This document shows positions 1-9,135 of a stretch of 64,000 bases of DNA, piece after piece. A program made the translations under genes and the position numbers. Each line of letters starts with the position of its first letter. The first letter of the stretch is position 1. The notes under the pieces were generated by a model that made no database searches, was not told the origin of the DNA, and saw nothing but the letters and a program-made list of their open reading frames with translations. This DNA comes from Ottowia oryzae (lineage in GTDB: Bacteria > Pseudomonadota > Gammaproteobacteria > Burkholderiales > Burkholderiaceae_C): contig NZ_CP027666.1 in NCBI RefSeq assembly GCF_003008535.1, forward strand, positions 2,965,501-3,029,500. The letters are read 5' to 3'.

Positions 1-254
1 GGGCTCCGGCGGGGCAGCGCCGGCGAGACGGCGCCACGTCCACGCGACGAAAGGCGGCGGGCTGTGCAGACGGTCGATCGGGCCCAGGTGCGGCGACCCC
101 GCGCATGGGCCGCCTGCGGCCTAAGCGGTGTCGGATTAAAGGGAAAACAGGAATCGGCAACCATGTTGAAGTGACAGACTTGGCACTTGTCGGCCTGCCG
201 TTCCATCAATAATAGGGCTTTGCCGCACTACGCCTCACCGGGCACTACAAGAAT
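1..254. other. left-edge region with no recognised gene
   Basis: No recognisable coding sequence or RNA gene is visible here. The frames that are open at the left edge read as low-complexity Arg/Ala/Gly-rich peptides and stop by about 175-212. A weak sigma70-like pair, TTGTCG at 187-192 and TAATAG at 210-215 with 17 bp between them, could be the promoter of the phosphatase gene that starts at 255. That is inference from spacing and partial consensus only. Confidence 0.3.
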
Positions 255-1055
255 ATGGACAAGGGATATCGACTCAGCGCAGCGACCGGCATCCACAAGG
301 GGGATCGCGAATACCAGCAGGATCAGGTCGCACTGCTGGCCCACCCGCGCATACCGGGTTGTGTATTGGGCGTGGTGGCCGACGGCATGGGCGGTCGTGC
401 GGGCGGGCGAAAGGCTTCCGATCAGGTTTTGCTGACTTCGCGGCAGCTGTTCGAGCGCTACGATCCCGCCAGCGAGGACGGCTCCACCACCCTGCGCCAG
501 ATCGGCGAAGAAGCCCACTTGGTGATCAAGCTGACGGCCATCGCTGCCGAGCAGGAACCTCACAGCACCATCGCGGCCTTCATCATCAACCCTGGTGGGG
601 AATGCCACTGGGTGCATTCGGGCGATTCACGCCTGTACCACTTTCGCGGGCCGGCGCTGCTGCGGCGCACCAAGGACAATTCGTACGTGCAGGCGCTCGT
701 TGACCAGGGCGAGCTGACCGACGATGAGGCGCTGGTTCACCCAAAATCAAACGTGCTGCTCAGCTGCCTCGGCACGGAAGCCGAGCCCGAGCTGGCCACG
801 CACTACATCCCGCAGCTTCAGATCGGCGACTCGCTGCTGGCCTGCTCGGACGGTCTGTGGCATTACTTCACCACCGAAGAGTTGGGCTCGGTACTGCACT
901 CCTTGCCGCCGCGCGAAGCGAGTGAGTTCTTGGTCGAGAAAGCGCGGTCACGCGCGATGGGCGGCGGCGACAACCTGGCGCTGGCCATCGTGAAGGTGGA
1001 GCCACCCGTCCCAGACAAGGCGCCGGTCGGGTCCGGCTTCTCGCCTTTGCCCTGA
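255..1055 (+). CDS. PP2C-family serine/threonine protein phosphatase
   Basis: This 266-residue cytosolic protein consists almost entirely of one PP2C (PPM) domain, which hydrolyses phosphoserine and phosphothreonine esters using two metal ions. The expected acidic motifs are present in order: D23 in the QQDQ stretch, DGMGG at 43-47, SGDSR at 122-126, SDG at 198-200 and GGDN at 237-240. There is no signal peptide or membrane segment. The length matches the small bacterial Stp/PppA type. No partner kinase lies next to it, and the next genes are on the other strand. The window holds a second PP2C domain, in the kinase fusion at 51586-53421, so the two may have separate substrates. The last 20 residues are Pro/Gly-rich and probably disordered. 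Confidence 0.85.
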   Translation: MDKGYRLSAATGIHKGDREYQQDQVALLAHPRIPGCVLGVVADGMGGRAGGRKASDQVLLTSRQLFERYDPASEDGSTTLRQIGEEAHLVIKLTAIAAEQEPHSTIAAFIINPGGECHWVHSGDSRLYHFRGPALLRRTKDNSYVQALVDQGELTDDEALVHPKSNVLLSCLGTEAEPELATHYIPQLQIGDSLLACSDGLWHYFTTEELGSVLHSLPPREASEFLVEKARSRAMGGGDNLALAIVKVEPPVPDKAPVGSGFSPLP

Positions 1056-1191
1056 GCGCACGGGCTGCGCGGCGCCGTAAGTCAACGCCCGCTGCGCAGC
1101 GTTTGGCACCCGTCAAGCAAGGCGTTCAGGAAGAACGCTTCTTCCGCGCCGCGCTCCAGGCGCTTTGCGCCTCAGCACCGTCTGCCGAAGA

Positions 1192-1611
1192 TCACTTGGG
1201 CTGTTCGCCGGTGCGCTGCTTTTCTTGCAACTGCTGGAGCTTGTCCGCCGTTGTGCGCTGCCGCTCTTGCTGGTTGAGCGCCAGTTCTTCCGCGCGCAAG
1301 CCGTCCAAGGTCGACCGCCGCTTGGCGCGCGCCTTACTCAGGCAATCGTTGACGGCAAAGCGGTGCCAGCACTCCAACTCGGCGTCAGCATAGGCCTTGT
1401 GCGCGGTCGTGCGGGCGGCGTCAACGCGGGTGCGCTGCCCGTCCAGCCAAGATTGGAAGTCGGCGTCGCTCAATCCGTCGGGCGCCTGCACCGACGGCGG
1501 AATTGGCCGCACCACCGTCGCAGGCGGCACGGGCGGCGTAGCGGGGGTGGATGTGCAGCCTGCGGCAAGGCCGCACACTGCCAAGGCCAACAGGATCGAG
1601 GCGCGCGTCAT
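1192..1611 (-). CDS. small lipoprotein of unknown function
   Basis: This 139-residue protein starts with a lipoprotein signal: a hydrophobic stretch ending LAAGC with the lipidated Cys at 19. A Thr/Pro-rich linker follows, then a charged, probably helical domain (about 45-139) containing the pair C81 and C90 and a Lys/Arg/Gln-rich C-terminus. It should be anchored to a membrane facing the periplasm. Its ATG overlaps the zapE stop by four bases (ATGA, 1608-1611), so it is probably translated by coupling with zapE at the end of the odh-lpd-zapE transcript. I do not recognise the family and assign no function. Confidence 0.7.
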   Translation of the reverse strand: MTRASILLALAVCGLAAGCTSTPATPPVPPATVVRPIPPSVQAPDGLSDADFQSWLDGQRTRVDAARTTAHKAYADAELECWHRFAVNDCLSKARAKRRSTLDGLRAEELALNQQERQRTTADKLQQLQEKQRTGEQPK

Positions 1612-2708
1612 GTCAGATGAGTATCAACGGTGCGTCTTTCCAGCGCAAGGTATTCGGCCGATTGCATTTCGTTCAGCCGGCTGACGGTGCGCGGGAACTC
1701 GTGGGCCAGCGGCCCTTCGGTGTAAAGCGCTTCCGGCGGCACAGCCGCCGACACGATGAACTTAACGTGCCTGTCGTACAGCACGTCCACCAGCCAGGTG
1801 AAGCGCCGCGCTTCAGATGCCATGCGAACCGGCATGTGCGGCACGTCGGACAGCATCACGGTGTTGAACTGCGACGCTATTTCCAGGTAGTCGTTTTGCG
1901 ACCGCGGGCCGCCGCACAGGGTCTTGAAGTCGAACCACACCACACTGCCCGAGCGGCGGCGCGCCCGGATCTCGCGCGCCTCGATGTGCAGCACCGGGTC
2001 TTCATCGGGCCCTGAAGCCAGGCGCGAGAAGGTCTCGTCCATGGCCGCGTCCGCTTCGGGCCCAAGGGGCGTGTGGTACAGGCGCACCTGCTCCAGCGTG
2101 CGCCGGCGGTAGTCGGTGCCGTTGTCCACGTTCACCACTTCCATGCGCTCGTTCAGCAGCGCAATGGCGGGCAGGATGCGGTCGCGGTGCAGGCCGCCGG
2201 GGTACAGGTCGTCCGGCTTGAAGTTGCTGGTGGTGACAAAGCCCACGCCGTTGTCGAACAGCGCCACCAACAGACGATGCAGGATCATCGCGTCGGTGAT
2301 GTCCGCTACGTGAAACTCGTCAAAGCAGATCAGCTTGAACTTGAGGGCCATGCGCCGGCCCAGCTCGTCCAGCGGGTTCACGGTGCCTTGCAGTGCAGCC
2401 AGTTCGCGGTGCACCTCGCGCATGAATTCGTGAAAGTGCAGACGCGTCTTGCGGCGGATCGGCACGGCGTTGTAGAAGCAATCCATCAGGAAGCTCTTGC
2501 CGCGCCCTACGCCGCCGTACATGTACACGCCCTTCGGGATGTCCGGGCGGTTGAACAGCTTCTTGAACGAGTTGGATCGCTTGTCCTTGTAGGCCGCCCA
2601 ATCGTCTGCGCAGCGCTGCAGCGCCGCGACGGCGCGCAGCTGCGCCGGGTCGCTGTGGTAACCGCGCGCTTTGAGTTCGGCCTCGTAATACTCACGCACG
2701 CTGGTCAT
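1608..2708 (-). CDS. zapE: cell division protein ZapE (AFG1-like ATPase)
   Basis: ZapE is a P-loop ATPase of the AFG1/LACE1 family, known in E. coli to act on FtsZ rings late in division. The Walker A motif GGVGRGKS is near residue 65-72, and the Walker B-like CFDEFHV is about 60 residues later. Family motifs such as HFHEFM and TSNFKP are also present. A TTG lies nine bases upstream, but the ATG at 2708 sits about ten bases after AGAGGG and is preferred, giving 366 residues, the usual length. It follows lpdA by about 90 bp of repeat-bearing DNA and overlaps the downstream lipoprotein gene by four bases. Confidence 0.93.
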   Translation of the reverse strand: MTSVREYYEAELKARGYHSDPAQLRAVAALQRCADDWAAYKDKRSNSFKKLFNRPDIPKGVYMYGGVGRGKSFLMDCFYNAVPIRRKTRLHFHEFMREVHRELAALQGTVNPLDELGRRMALKFKLICFDEFHVADITDAMILHRLLVALFDNGVGFVTTSNFKPDDLYPGGLHRDRILPAIALLNERMEVVNVDNGTDYRRRTLEQVRLYHTPLGPEADAAMDETFSRLASGPDEDPVLHIEAREIRARRRSGSVVWFDFKTLCGGPRSQNDYLEIASQFNTVMLSDVPHMPVRMASEARRFTWLVDVLYDRHVKFIVSAAVPPEALYTEGPLAHEFPRTVSRLNEMQSAEYLALERRTVDTHLT

Positions 2709-2731
2709 GTCACGCAAACCCTCTTACTCTC

Positions 2732-2774
2732 TTTTTAATAGCTGCCGGCGCCAGTGGGGCGCCGGCTAGAGGCC
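2732..2774 (+). repeat. intergenic palindromic repeat, ATAGCTGCC family, copy 1
   Basis: The element reads AATAGCTGCCGGCGCC, a short loop, then GGCGCCGGC and AGAGGCC. The two arms form a perfect 9-bp inverted repeat. It lies between lpdA and zapE. It is one of about twelve intergenic copies in the window, which share a T/A-rich entry, AGCTGCC-GCGC, a loop of about 8-12 nt, and GCGCTGG followed by a purine-rich exit. Confidence 0.8.
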
Positions 2775-2800
2775 AATCAGACCTCAAACAGCGAACAGGC

Positions 2801-4224
<1,424 letters not shown>

Positions 4225-4228
<4 letters not shown>

Positions 4229-4665
4229 TTGTTTACCTTTATCACGTCGGCAATCAAGCCTTGGCCTACCAATAGAAGCCCTGTGTTGGACCGCACACCA
4301 TCACCCACCAGTTGACCAAACACCGCCTTGTTGGTGGGAACCTTGCAGATGGCGACAAACGGCGCGGACACGCACTCCATGCCGTCCACGGCGCTCTGTC
4401 TCCACGTCAAAGAGTCAGTGCGCCCGTCCTCCGAAGCACCCAACCCCGTGACGATCCAGCTACCAGACACTTCACCGGGTTCAATACGCAGTGTTGGCGC
4501 GTCTTTCCCGCGCTCGCATTCGGTCTTCAGCCATTTCACCGCGCTAGGCTCAGACTGAATCGTGCGGCAGTCCAACCGATACGAGCCGGAAAAACCTTCG
4601 TCAGCCTGGACCTGCGCGCAAAAACACAGCCCCAAGAGAAACAAGGCAAAAGCACGCAGCGGCAC
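4225..4665 (-). CDS. small secreted protein of unknown function, between odhB and lpdA
   Basis: This 146-residue protein has a Sec-type signal peptide (about residues 1-21, ending near VQA-DEG). The mature part is about 125 residues with four cysteines (in DCRT, TECE, MECV and AICK), which could form two disulfides in the periplasm. The most likely start is a GTG at 4665, 12 bases after the odhB stop, with AGGCG in front. It overlaps the lpdA ATG by four bases. It is odd that a periplasmic protein lies inside a cytosolic TCA-cycle operon. I do not recognise the family. Translational coupling at both ends argues that it is a real gene. Confidence 0.65.
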
Positions 4666-4677
4666 AGGGTACGCCTG

Positions 4678-5970
4678 TTAGATATCAAACAGCAGGCGCT
4701 CAGGCTCTTCCAGTGCCTCTTTCATCGTCACCAGGCTCAGCACGGCTTCGCGGCCGTCGATGATGCGGTGGTCATACGACATGGCCAGGTAGTTCATCGG
4801 GCGAACCACCACTTGCCCGTTCTCGACCACGGCGCGGTCCTTGGTGGCGTGCACGCCCAGGATGGCCGACTGCGGCGGGTTGATGATGGGGGTGGACATC
4901 ATCGAGCCGAAGGTGCCGCCGTTGGAGATAGAGAAGGTGCCGCCGGTCATCTCTTCGATGCTCAGCTTGCCGTCCTTGGCCTTCTGGCCGTATTCGGCGA
5001 TCTTCTTCTCGATGTCGGCAAAGCTCATCTGGTCGGCATTGCGCAGGATGGGCACCACCAGGCCGCGCGGCGAGCTGACGGCGATACCGATGTCGAAGTA
5101 GCCGTGGTAGATGATGTCGTTGCCGTCGATCGAGGCGTTGACGGCCGGGAATTTCTTCAGCGCGTGCACCGCCGCCTTGACGAAGAAGCTCATGAAGCCC
5201 AGCTTGACGCCGTGCTCTTTGACGAACTGGTCCTGGAACTTCTTGCGCAGATCCATCACCGGCTGCATGTTGACTTCGTTGAACGTCGTCAGGATGGCGT
5301 TGGTGGCCTGGGACTGCAGCAGGCGCTCGGCAATGCGGGCGCGCAGGCGCGTCATCGGCACGCGCTGCTCGGGGCGGTCGCCCAGGTTGGGGGCGGCAGG
5401 CGGCGCCACCTGGGGCAGCGCGCTGGTCGGCGCACCGGTAGGAATATTGGCGGCTTTTTGGCCGCCAGCGCTTGCTGCACCAGCGCTGACAGCTCCTGAT
5501 TGAATAGCACCGAGGACGTCGCCCTTGGTCACGCGGCCATCCTTGCCGGTGCCCGCGACCGAGCCGGCGGCCAGGTTGTTGTCGGCCATGATCTTGGCCG
5601 CGGCAGGCATGGCAATACCCGCCTTGTCGCCACCAGTGGCAGCGGCTGCCGGCGCGGCAGAAGCGGCGGGCGCAGGGGCTGCGGCCGCAGGAGCAGCGGC
5701 GGGTGCGGGCGCAGCGGCACCTGCCACGCCTTCGGTATCGATCTTGGCCAGCAGCTGATCGGCCACGACGGTGGCGCCATCGGCTTGCACGATCTCGGCC
5801 AGCACGCCAGCCGCGGGCGCAGGCACTTCCAGCACCACCTTGTCGGTTTCGACTTCGACGAGGATCTCGTCGACCTTAACGGCCTCTCCGGGTTTTTTCT
5901 TCCATTGCAGCAAGGTGGCTTCGGCCACGGATTCGGACAGCTGCGGGACTTTGACGTCAACGATTGCCAT
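4678..5970 (-). CDS. odhB: dihydrolipoyllysine succinyltransferase (E2 of 2-oxoglutarate dehydrogenase)
   Basis: E2 carries succinyl groups from OdhA to CoA. The 430 residues hold a lipoyl domain (1-77, lipoylated K43 in ETDK), an Ala/Pro-rich linker (about 82-112), a peripheral subunit-binding domain (about 118-153), a second linker (about 154-200) and the catalytic domain with H401 and D405 in DHRIIDG. ATG start at 5970. The second linker (residues about 153-173) is encoded by DNA that matches the intergenic ATAGCTGCC repeat family, an apparent in-frame insertion at a site that tolerates length change. The gene lies about 90 bp downstream of odhA in the same direction. Confidence 0.96.
   Translation of the reverse strand: MAIVDVKVPQLSESVAEATLLQWKKKPGEAVKVDEILVEVETDKVVLEVPAPAAGVLAEIVQADGATVVADQLLAKIDTEGVAGAAAPAPAAAPAAAAPAPAASAAPAAAATGGDKAGIAMPAAAKIMADNNLAAGSVAGTGKDGRVTKGDVLGAIQSGAVSAGAASAGGQKAANIPTGAPTSALPQVAPPAAPNLGDRPEQRVPMTRLRARIAERLLQSQATNAILTTFNEVNMQPVMDLRKKFQDQFVKEHGVKLGFMSFFVKAAVHALKKFPAVNASIDGNDIIYHGYFDIGIAVSSPRGLVVPILRNADQMSFADIEKKIAEYGQKAKDGKLSIEEMTGGTFSISNGGTFGSMMSTPIINPPQSAILGVHATKDRAVVENGQVVVRPMNYLAMSYDHRIIDGREAVLSLVTMKEALEEPERLLFDI
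5451..5511 (-). repeat. copy of the ATAGCTGCC repeat inside the odhB linker
   Basis: Read on the minus strand, this stretch has TGCTATTCAATCAGG, then AGCTGTCAGCGC, a ten-base loop, then AGCGCTGGCGGCC followed by AAAAAG. These are the parts of the intergenic copies, in the same order and spacing. It is fully in frame and encodes Ala/Gly/Ser-rich residues just after the E3-binding domain. Homology to the intergenic family is inferred from the shared pattern. Confidence 0.65.
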
Positions 5971-6058
5971 GTTGTTTTCCAGTTATTTCTGAGCGTGTTC
6001 TTGGGAGCGGGTGGTTGGCCGCAGCACCGTCAGGGCGCGGCGGCCAAGGCACAGTCGC

Positions 6059-8932
6059 TTACTTTTGCAGCACGAATCCCTTGAGGCGGCCGAAGGCGGC
6101 GTCGATCAACGCCTTTTGCTGCTCTTGGTGCAGGTGTGCGTAGCCCACGGCGGGCGATGCAGAGGCGGCGCGGCCCGCGTAGCCCAGCTTCTGGCCAGCC
6201 AGCATGTTCTCGTGGATGTAGTGCTGCACGAAAAACCAGGCGCCCTGGTTCTGCGGCTCGTCCTGGCACCACACGATTTCGGTCGCGTTGGGGTACTTCT
6301 TGATCTCGGCAGCGAACGCCTTGTGCGGGAACGGATAGAGCTGTTCCACGCGGAGGATGGCCACGTCGTCCACGCCTTTTTCCTCGCGCTTCTTGGCCAG
6401 GTCGTAGTACACCTTGCCCGAGCAGGCGATGACGCGCTTGACCTTGTCGGCCTTCAGATCGGCCTTGTCGGCGATCACGGTCTGGAAGCCACCTTTGGTG
6501 AACTCAGCCACCGGCGAAGTGGCATCTTTGTTACGCAGCAGCGACTTGGGCGTCATGATGACCAGCGGCTTGCGCAGCGGGCGAATCATCTGGCGACGCA
6601 GCACGTGGAAGATCTGGCTGGCCGTGGTCGGTTGCACGACCTGCATGTTGGTGTCGGCCGCCAGCTGCATGAAGCGCTCCAGGCGCGCGGAAGAGTGCTC
6701 AGGGCCCTGGCCTTCGTAGCCGTGCGGCAGCATCAGGGTCAGGCCGTTCACGCGGCCCCACTTCACTTCGCCCGAGGCGATGAACTGGTCGATCAGCACC
6801 TGGGCGCCGTTGACGAAGTCGCCGAACTGCGCTTCCCAGATGACCAGCGTGTTGGGGTCATTGGATGCGTAGCCGTACTCGAAGCCCAGCACCGCCTCTT
6901 CCGACAGAATGGAATCGAACACCTCGAACGGCGCTTGGCCGTCGGTGACGTGCTGCAGCGGCACATAGGTGCCCACGTCCCATTTCTCACGCTTTTGGTC
7001 GTGCAGCACGGCGTGGCGGTGCACGAAGGTGCCGCGCCCAACGTCTTCACCAGACAGGCGAATCGGGTAGCCACTGGCCACCAGCGACGCGAACGCCATG
7101 TGCTCGCCCATGCCCCAGTCGACGTTGATCTCGCCGCGGCCCATGGCGGCGCGGTCTTCCAGCACCTTCTTGACCAACGTGTGCACCGTGAAGCCTTCGG
7201 GCACCGTGGTGATGCGCTCGGCCAGGCGCTTCCATTCGGCCAACGGGATGGAGGTCTCGCCCGCGTCGGTCCATTTCTGGTTCAGGAACGGCTGCCAGTC
7301 GACGGCGTACTTGCTCTTGAAGTTGGTCAGCACCGGATCGAACGTGTGCTTGCCCGCGTCCATGGCGGCGCGGTAGGCGGCCACCATGTCGTCCGGGCCG
7401 GTGTCGCCCAGCACGCCCTGCGCCACCAGCTTTTCGCCGTACAGGCGGCGCGTGCCGGGGTGCTTGCCGATCTTGGTGTACATCAGCGGCTGGGTGAGCA
7501 TGGGGGTGTCCTGCTCGTTATGGCCCAGCTTGCGGTAGCAGACGATGTCGACCACCACGTCCTGATTGAATTCCTGGCGGTACTGCAGCGCCAGCTGCAT
7601 GCACAACACCACGGCTTCAGGATCGTCGCCGTTCACGTGCAAAACAGGCGCTTCGATCATCTTGACCACGTCGGTGCAATACAGCGTCGATCGCGTGTCG
7701 CGCGGGTCGCTGGTGGTAAAGCCGATCTGGTTGTTGATGACGATGTGAACCGTGCCGCCGGTGTAGTAGCCGCGCGTTTGCGCCAGAGCCAGCGTTTCCA
7801 TGACCACGCCCTGGCCTGCAAAGGCCGCGTCGCCGTGCACCAGCACAGGCAGGACGGTGTCGCCTTCGTGATCGCCGCGGCGGTCCAGGCGCGCGCGCAC
7901 GCTGCCCTCCACCACCGGGTTGACGATTTCCAGGTGCGAGGGGTTGAATGCCAGCGACAGGTGCACAGGGCCGCCAGCGGTGCTGACATCGCTCGAGAAG
8001 CCCTGGTGGTACTTCACATCGCCCGCAGGCAGGTCTTCCGGCGCCGTGTGGTCGAACTCGGCAAACAGCATTGAGGGCATCTTGCCCAGCGTGTTGACCA
8101 GCACGTTCAGGCGGCCGCGGTGGGCCATGCCGATCACGATTTCCTGCACGCCTGCGGTGCCGGCCTTCTGGATCAGTTCATCCATGGCCACGATGAAGCT
8201 TTCGCCGCCTTCCAGCGAGAAGCGCTTCTGACCAACGTATTTGGTGTGCAGGAAGCGCTCCAGGCCTTCTGCGGCGGTCAGGCGTTCAAGAACGTGCTTT
8301 TTCTGCTCGGCGTCCAGGTGCGGGTTGGTGCGCGCGCTTTCCAGGCGCTGCTGCCACCAGCGCTTTTGGCCCTGGTCGGTGATGTACATGTACTCGGCGC
8401 CAATGGTGCCGCAATAGGTTTCGCGCAGCGCATTCAACAGGTCGCGCAGCGACATCGTTTCTTTGCCGAAGAACGTGTTGCTGGTGTTGAACACCGTCTC
8501 CATGTCGGCGCCGGTGAAGCCGTAGAAGGCAGGATCCAGCTCAGGAATGTCGGCGCGCTCAGTGCGCTTGAGGGGGTCCAAGTCGGCCCACCGCGCGCCC
8601 ACGTTGCGGTAAGCGGCGATCAGCTGTTGAACGGCGGTGCGCTTGCGGCCCAGTTCCGAATCGGCACCTGAAGCGACCACGACCTGCGTGCCGCCCTGCT
8701 TGGCACGTTCGGCAAACGCATTGATGACGGGCAGATGAGGCACATCGCGCGCGTTGCTGCCGTCAACAGCGGGTACGTGCTGAAGGGCATCGAAGTACTC
8801 GCGCCACGAATCGGGCACGCTGCCGGGGTTGGCGAGGTAGTTCTCATACATCTCTTCGACGTAAGGGGCGTTGCCCCCGAAGAGATAGCTGTTGCCCCCG
8901 TAGGTGGCATAGACGGATTTCGTCTCGTTCAT
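6059..8932 (-). CDS. odhA: 2-oxoglutarate dehydrogenase E1 component
   Basis: This thiamine-diphosphate enzyme decarboxylates 2-oxoglutarate and succinylates the lipoyl group of OdhB. Family motifs include the N-terminal Y-x-E-x-Y-E-N-Y docking segment, AHRGRLNVL, FNPSHLEIV and the GDAAFAGQG thiamine-binding stretch. The frame is open back to 9067, but the extra 45 residues do not look like the family. The ATG at 8932, giving MNETKSV and 957 residues, is the natural start. It is followed by odhB 88 bp downstream. The roughly 200 bp before it should hold the operon promoter, but I could not pick a convincing pair of hexamers. Confidence 0.96.
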   Translation of the reverse strand: MNETKSVYATYGGNSYLFGGNAPYVEEMYENYLANPGSVPDSWREYFDALQHVPAVDGSNARDVPHLPVINAFAERAKQGGTQVVVASGADSELGRKRTAVQQLIAAYRNVGARWADLDPLKRTERADIPELDPAFYGFTGADMETVFNTSNTFFGKETMSLRDLLNALRETYCGTIGAEYMYITDQGQKRWWQQRLESARTNPHLDAEQKKHVLERLTAAEGLERFLHTKYVGQKRFSLEGGESFIVAMDELIQKAGTAGVQEIVIGMAHRGRLNVLVNTLGKMPSMLFAEFDHTAPEDLPAGDVKYHQGFSSDVSTAGGPVHLSLAFNPSHLEIVNPVVEGSVRARLDRRGDHEGDTVLPVLVHGDAAFAGQGVVMETLALAQTRGYYTGGTVHIVINNQIGFTTSDPRDTRSTLYCTDVVKMIEAPVLHVNGDDPEAVVLCMQLALQYRQEFNQDVVVDIVCYRKLGHNEQDTPMLTQPLMYTKIGKHPGTRRLYGEKLVAQGVLGDTGPDDMVAAYRAAMDAGKHTFDPVLTNFKSKYAVDWQPFLNQKWTDAGETSIPLAEWKRLAERITTVPEGFTVHTLVKKVLEDRAAMGRGEINVDWGMGEHMAFASLVASGYPIRLSGEDVGRGTFVHRHAVLHDQKREKWDVGTYVPLQHVTDGQAPFEVFDSILSEEAVLGFEYGYASNDPNTLVIWEAQFGDFVNGAQVLIDQFIASGEVKWGRVNGLTLMLPHGYEGQGPEHSSARLERFMQLAADTNMQVVQPTTASQIFHVLRRQMIRPLRKPLVIMTPKSLLRNKDATSPVAEFTKGGFQTVIADKADLKADKVKRVIACSGKVYYDLAKKREEKGVDDVAILRVEQLYPFPHKAFAAEIKKYPNATEIVWCQDEPQNQGAWFFVQHYIHENMLAGQKLGYAGRAASASPAVGYAHLHQEQQKALIDAAFGRLKGFVLQK

Positions 8933-9135
8933 GGCTTGCGCAGACCTTTCGCCTCCCTCAGGGAAGCTCAAGTTGGTGAAGAAACCTTCCGCGTCACGGC
9001 TGAACCGGTTGGCGGACGCGACTGGCTGGGAAGGGCCGGAAAAACTTCGCAGCCAGGATTGTGCCACCGATACCGCTGCCTAAGCAGCGCGCGATGCCGC
9101 CGTGGCACAAAACCCCTCAGCAGAGAAGGTGTTGG

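Noticed and set aside
180..200. TTGGCACTTGTCGGCC as a sigma54 promoter
   Set aside because: The GG is not followed by GC at the required distance of ten bases.
1129..1145. GGAAGAACGCTTCTTCC hairpin between the convergent phosphatase and lipoprotein genes
   Set aside because: A clean 7-bp stem but without a T-run on either side; too little to call a terminator.
6011..8074. A 687-codon open frame on the plus strand, antisense to odhA
   Set aside because: The encoded sequence is His/Ala/Val-rich, as expected opposite a GC-rich gene with strong third-position bias. It has no recognisable domain; odhA is certain.
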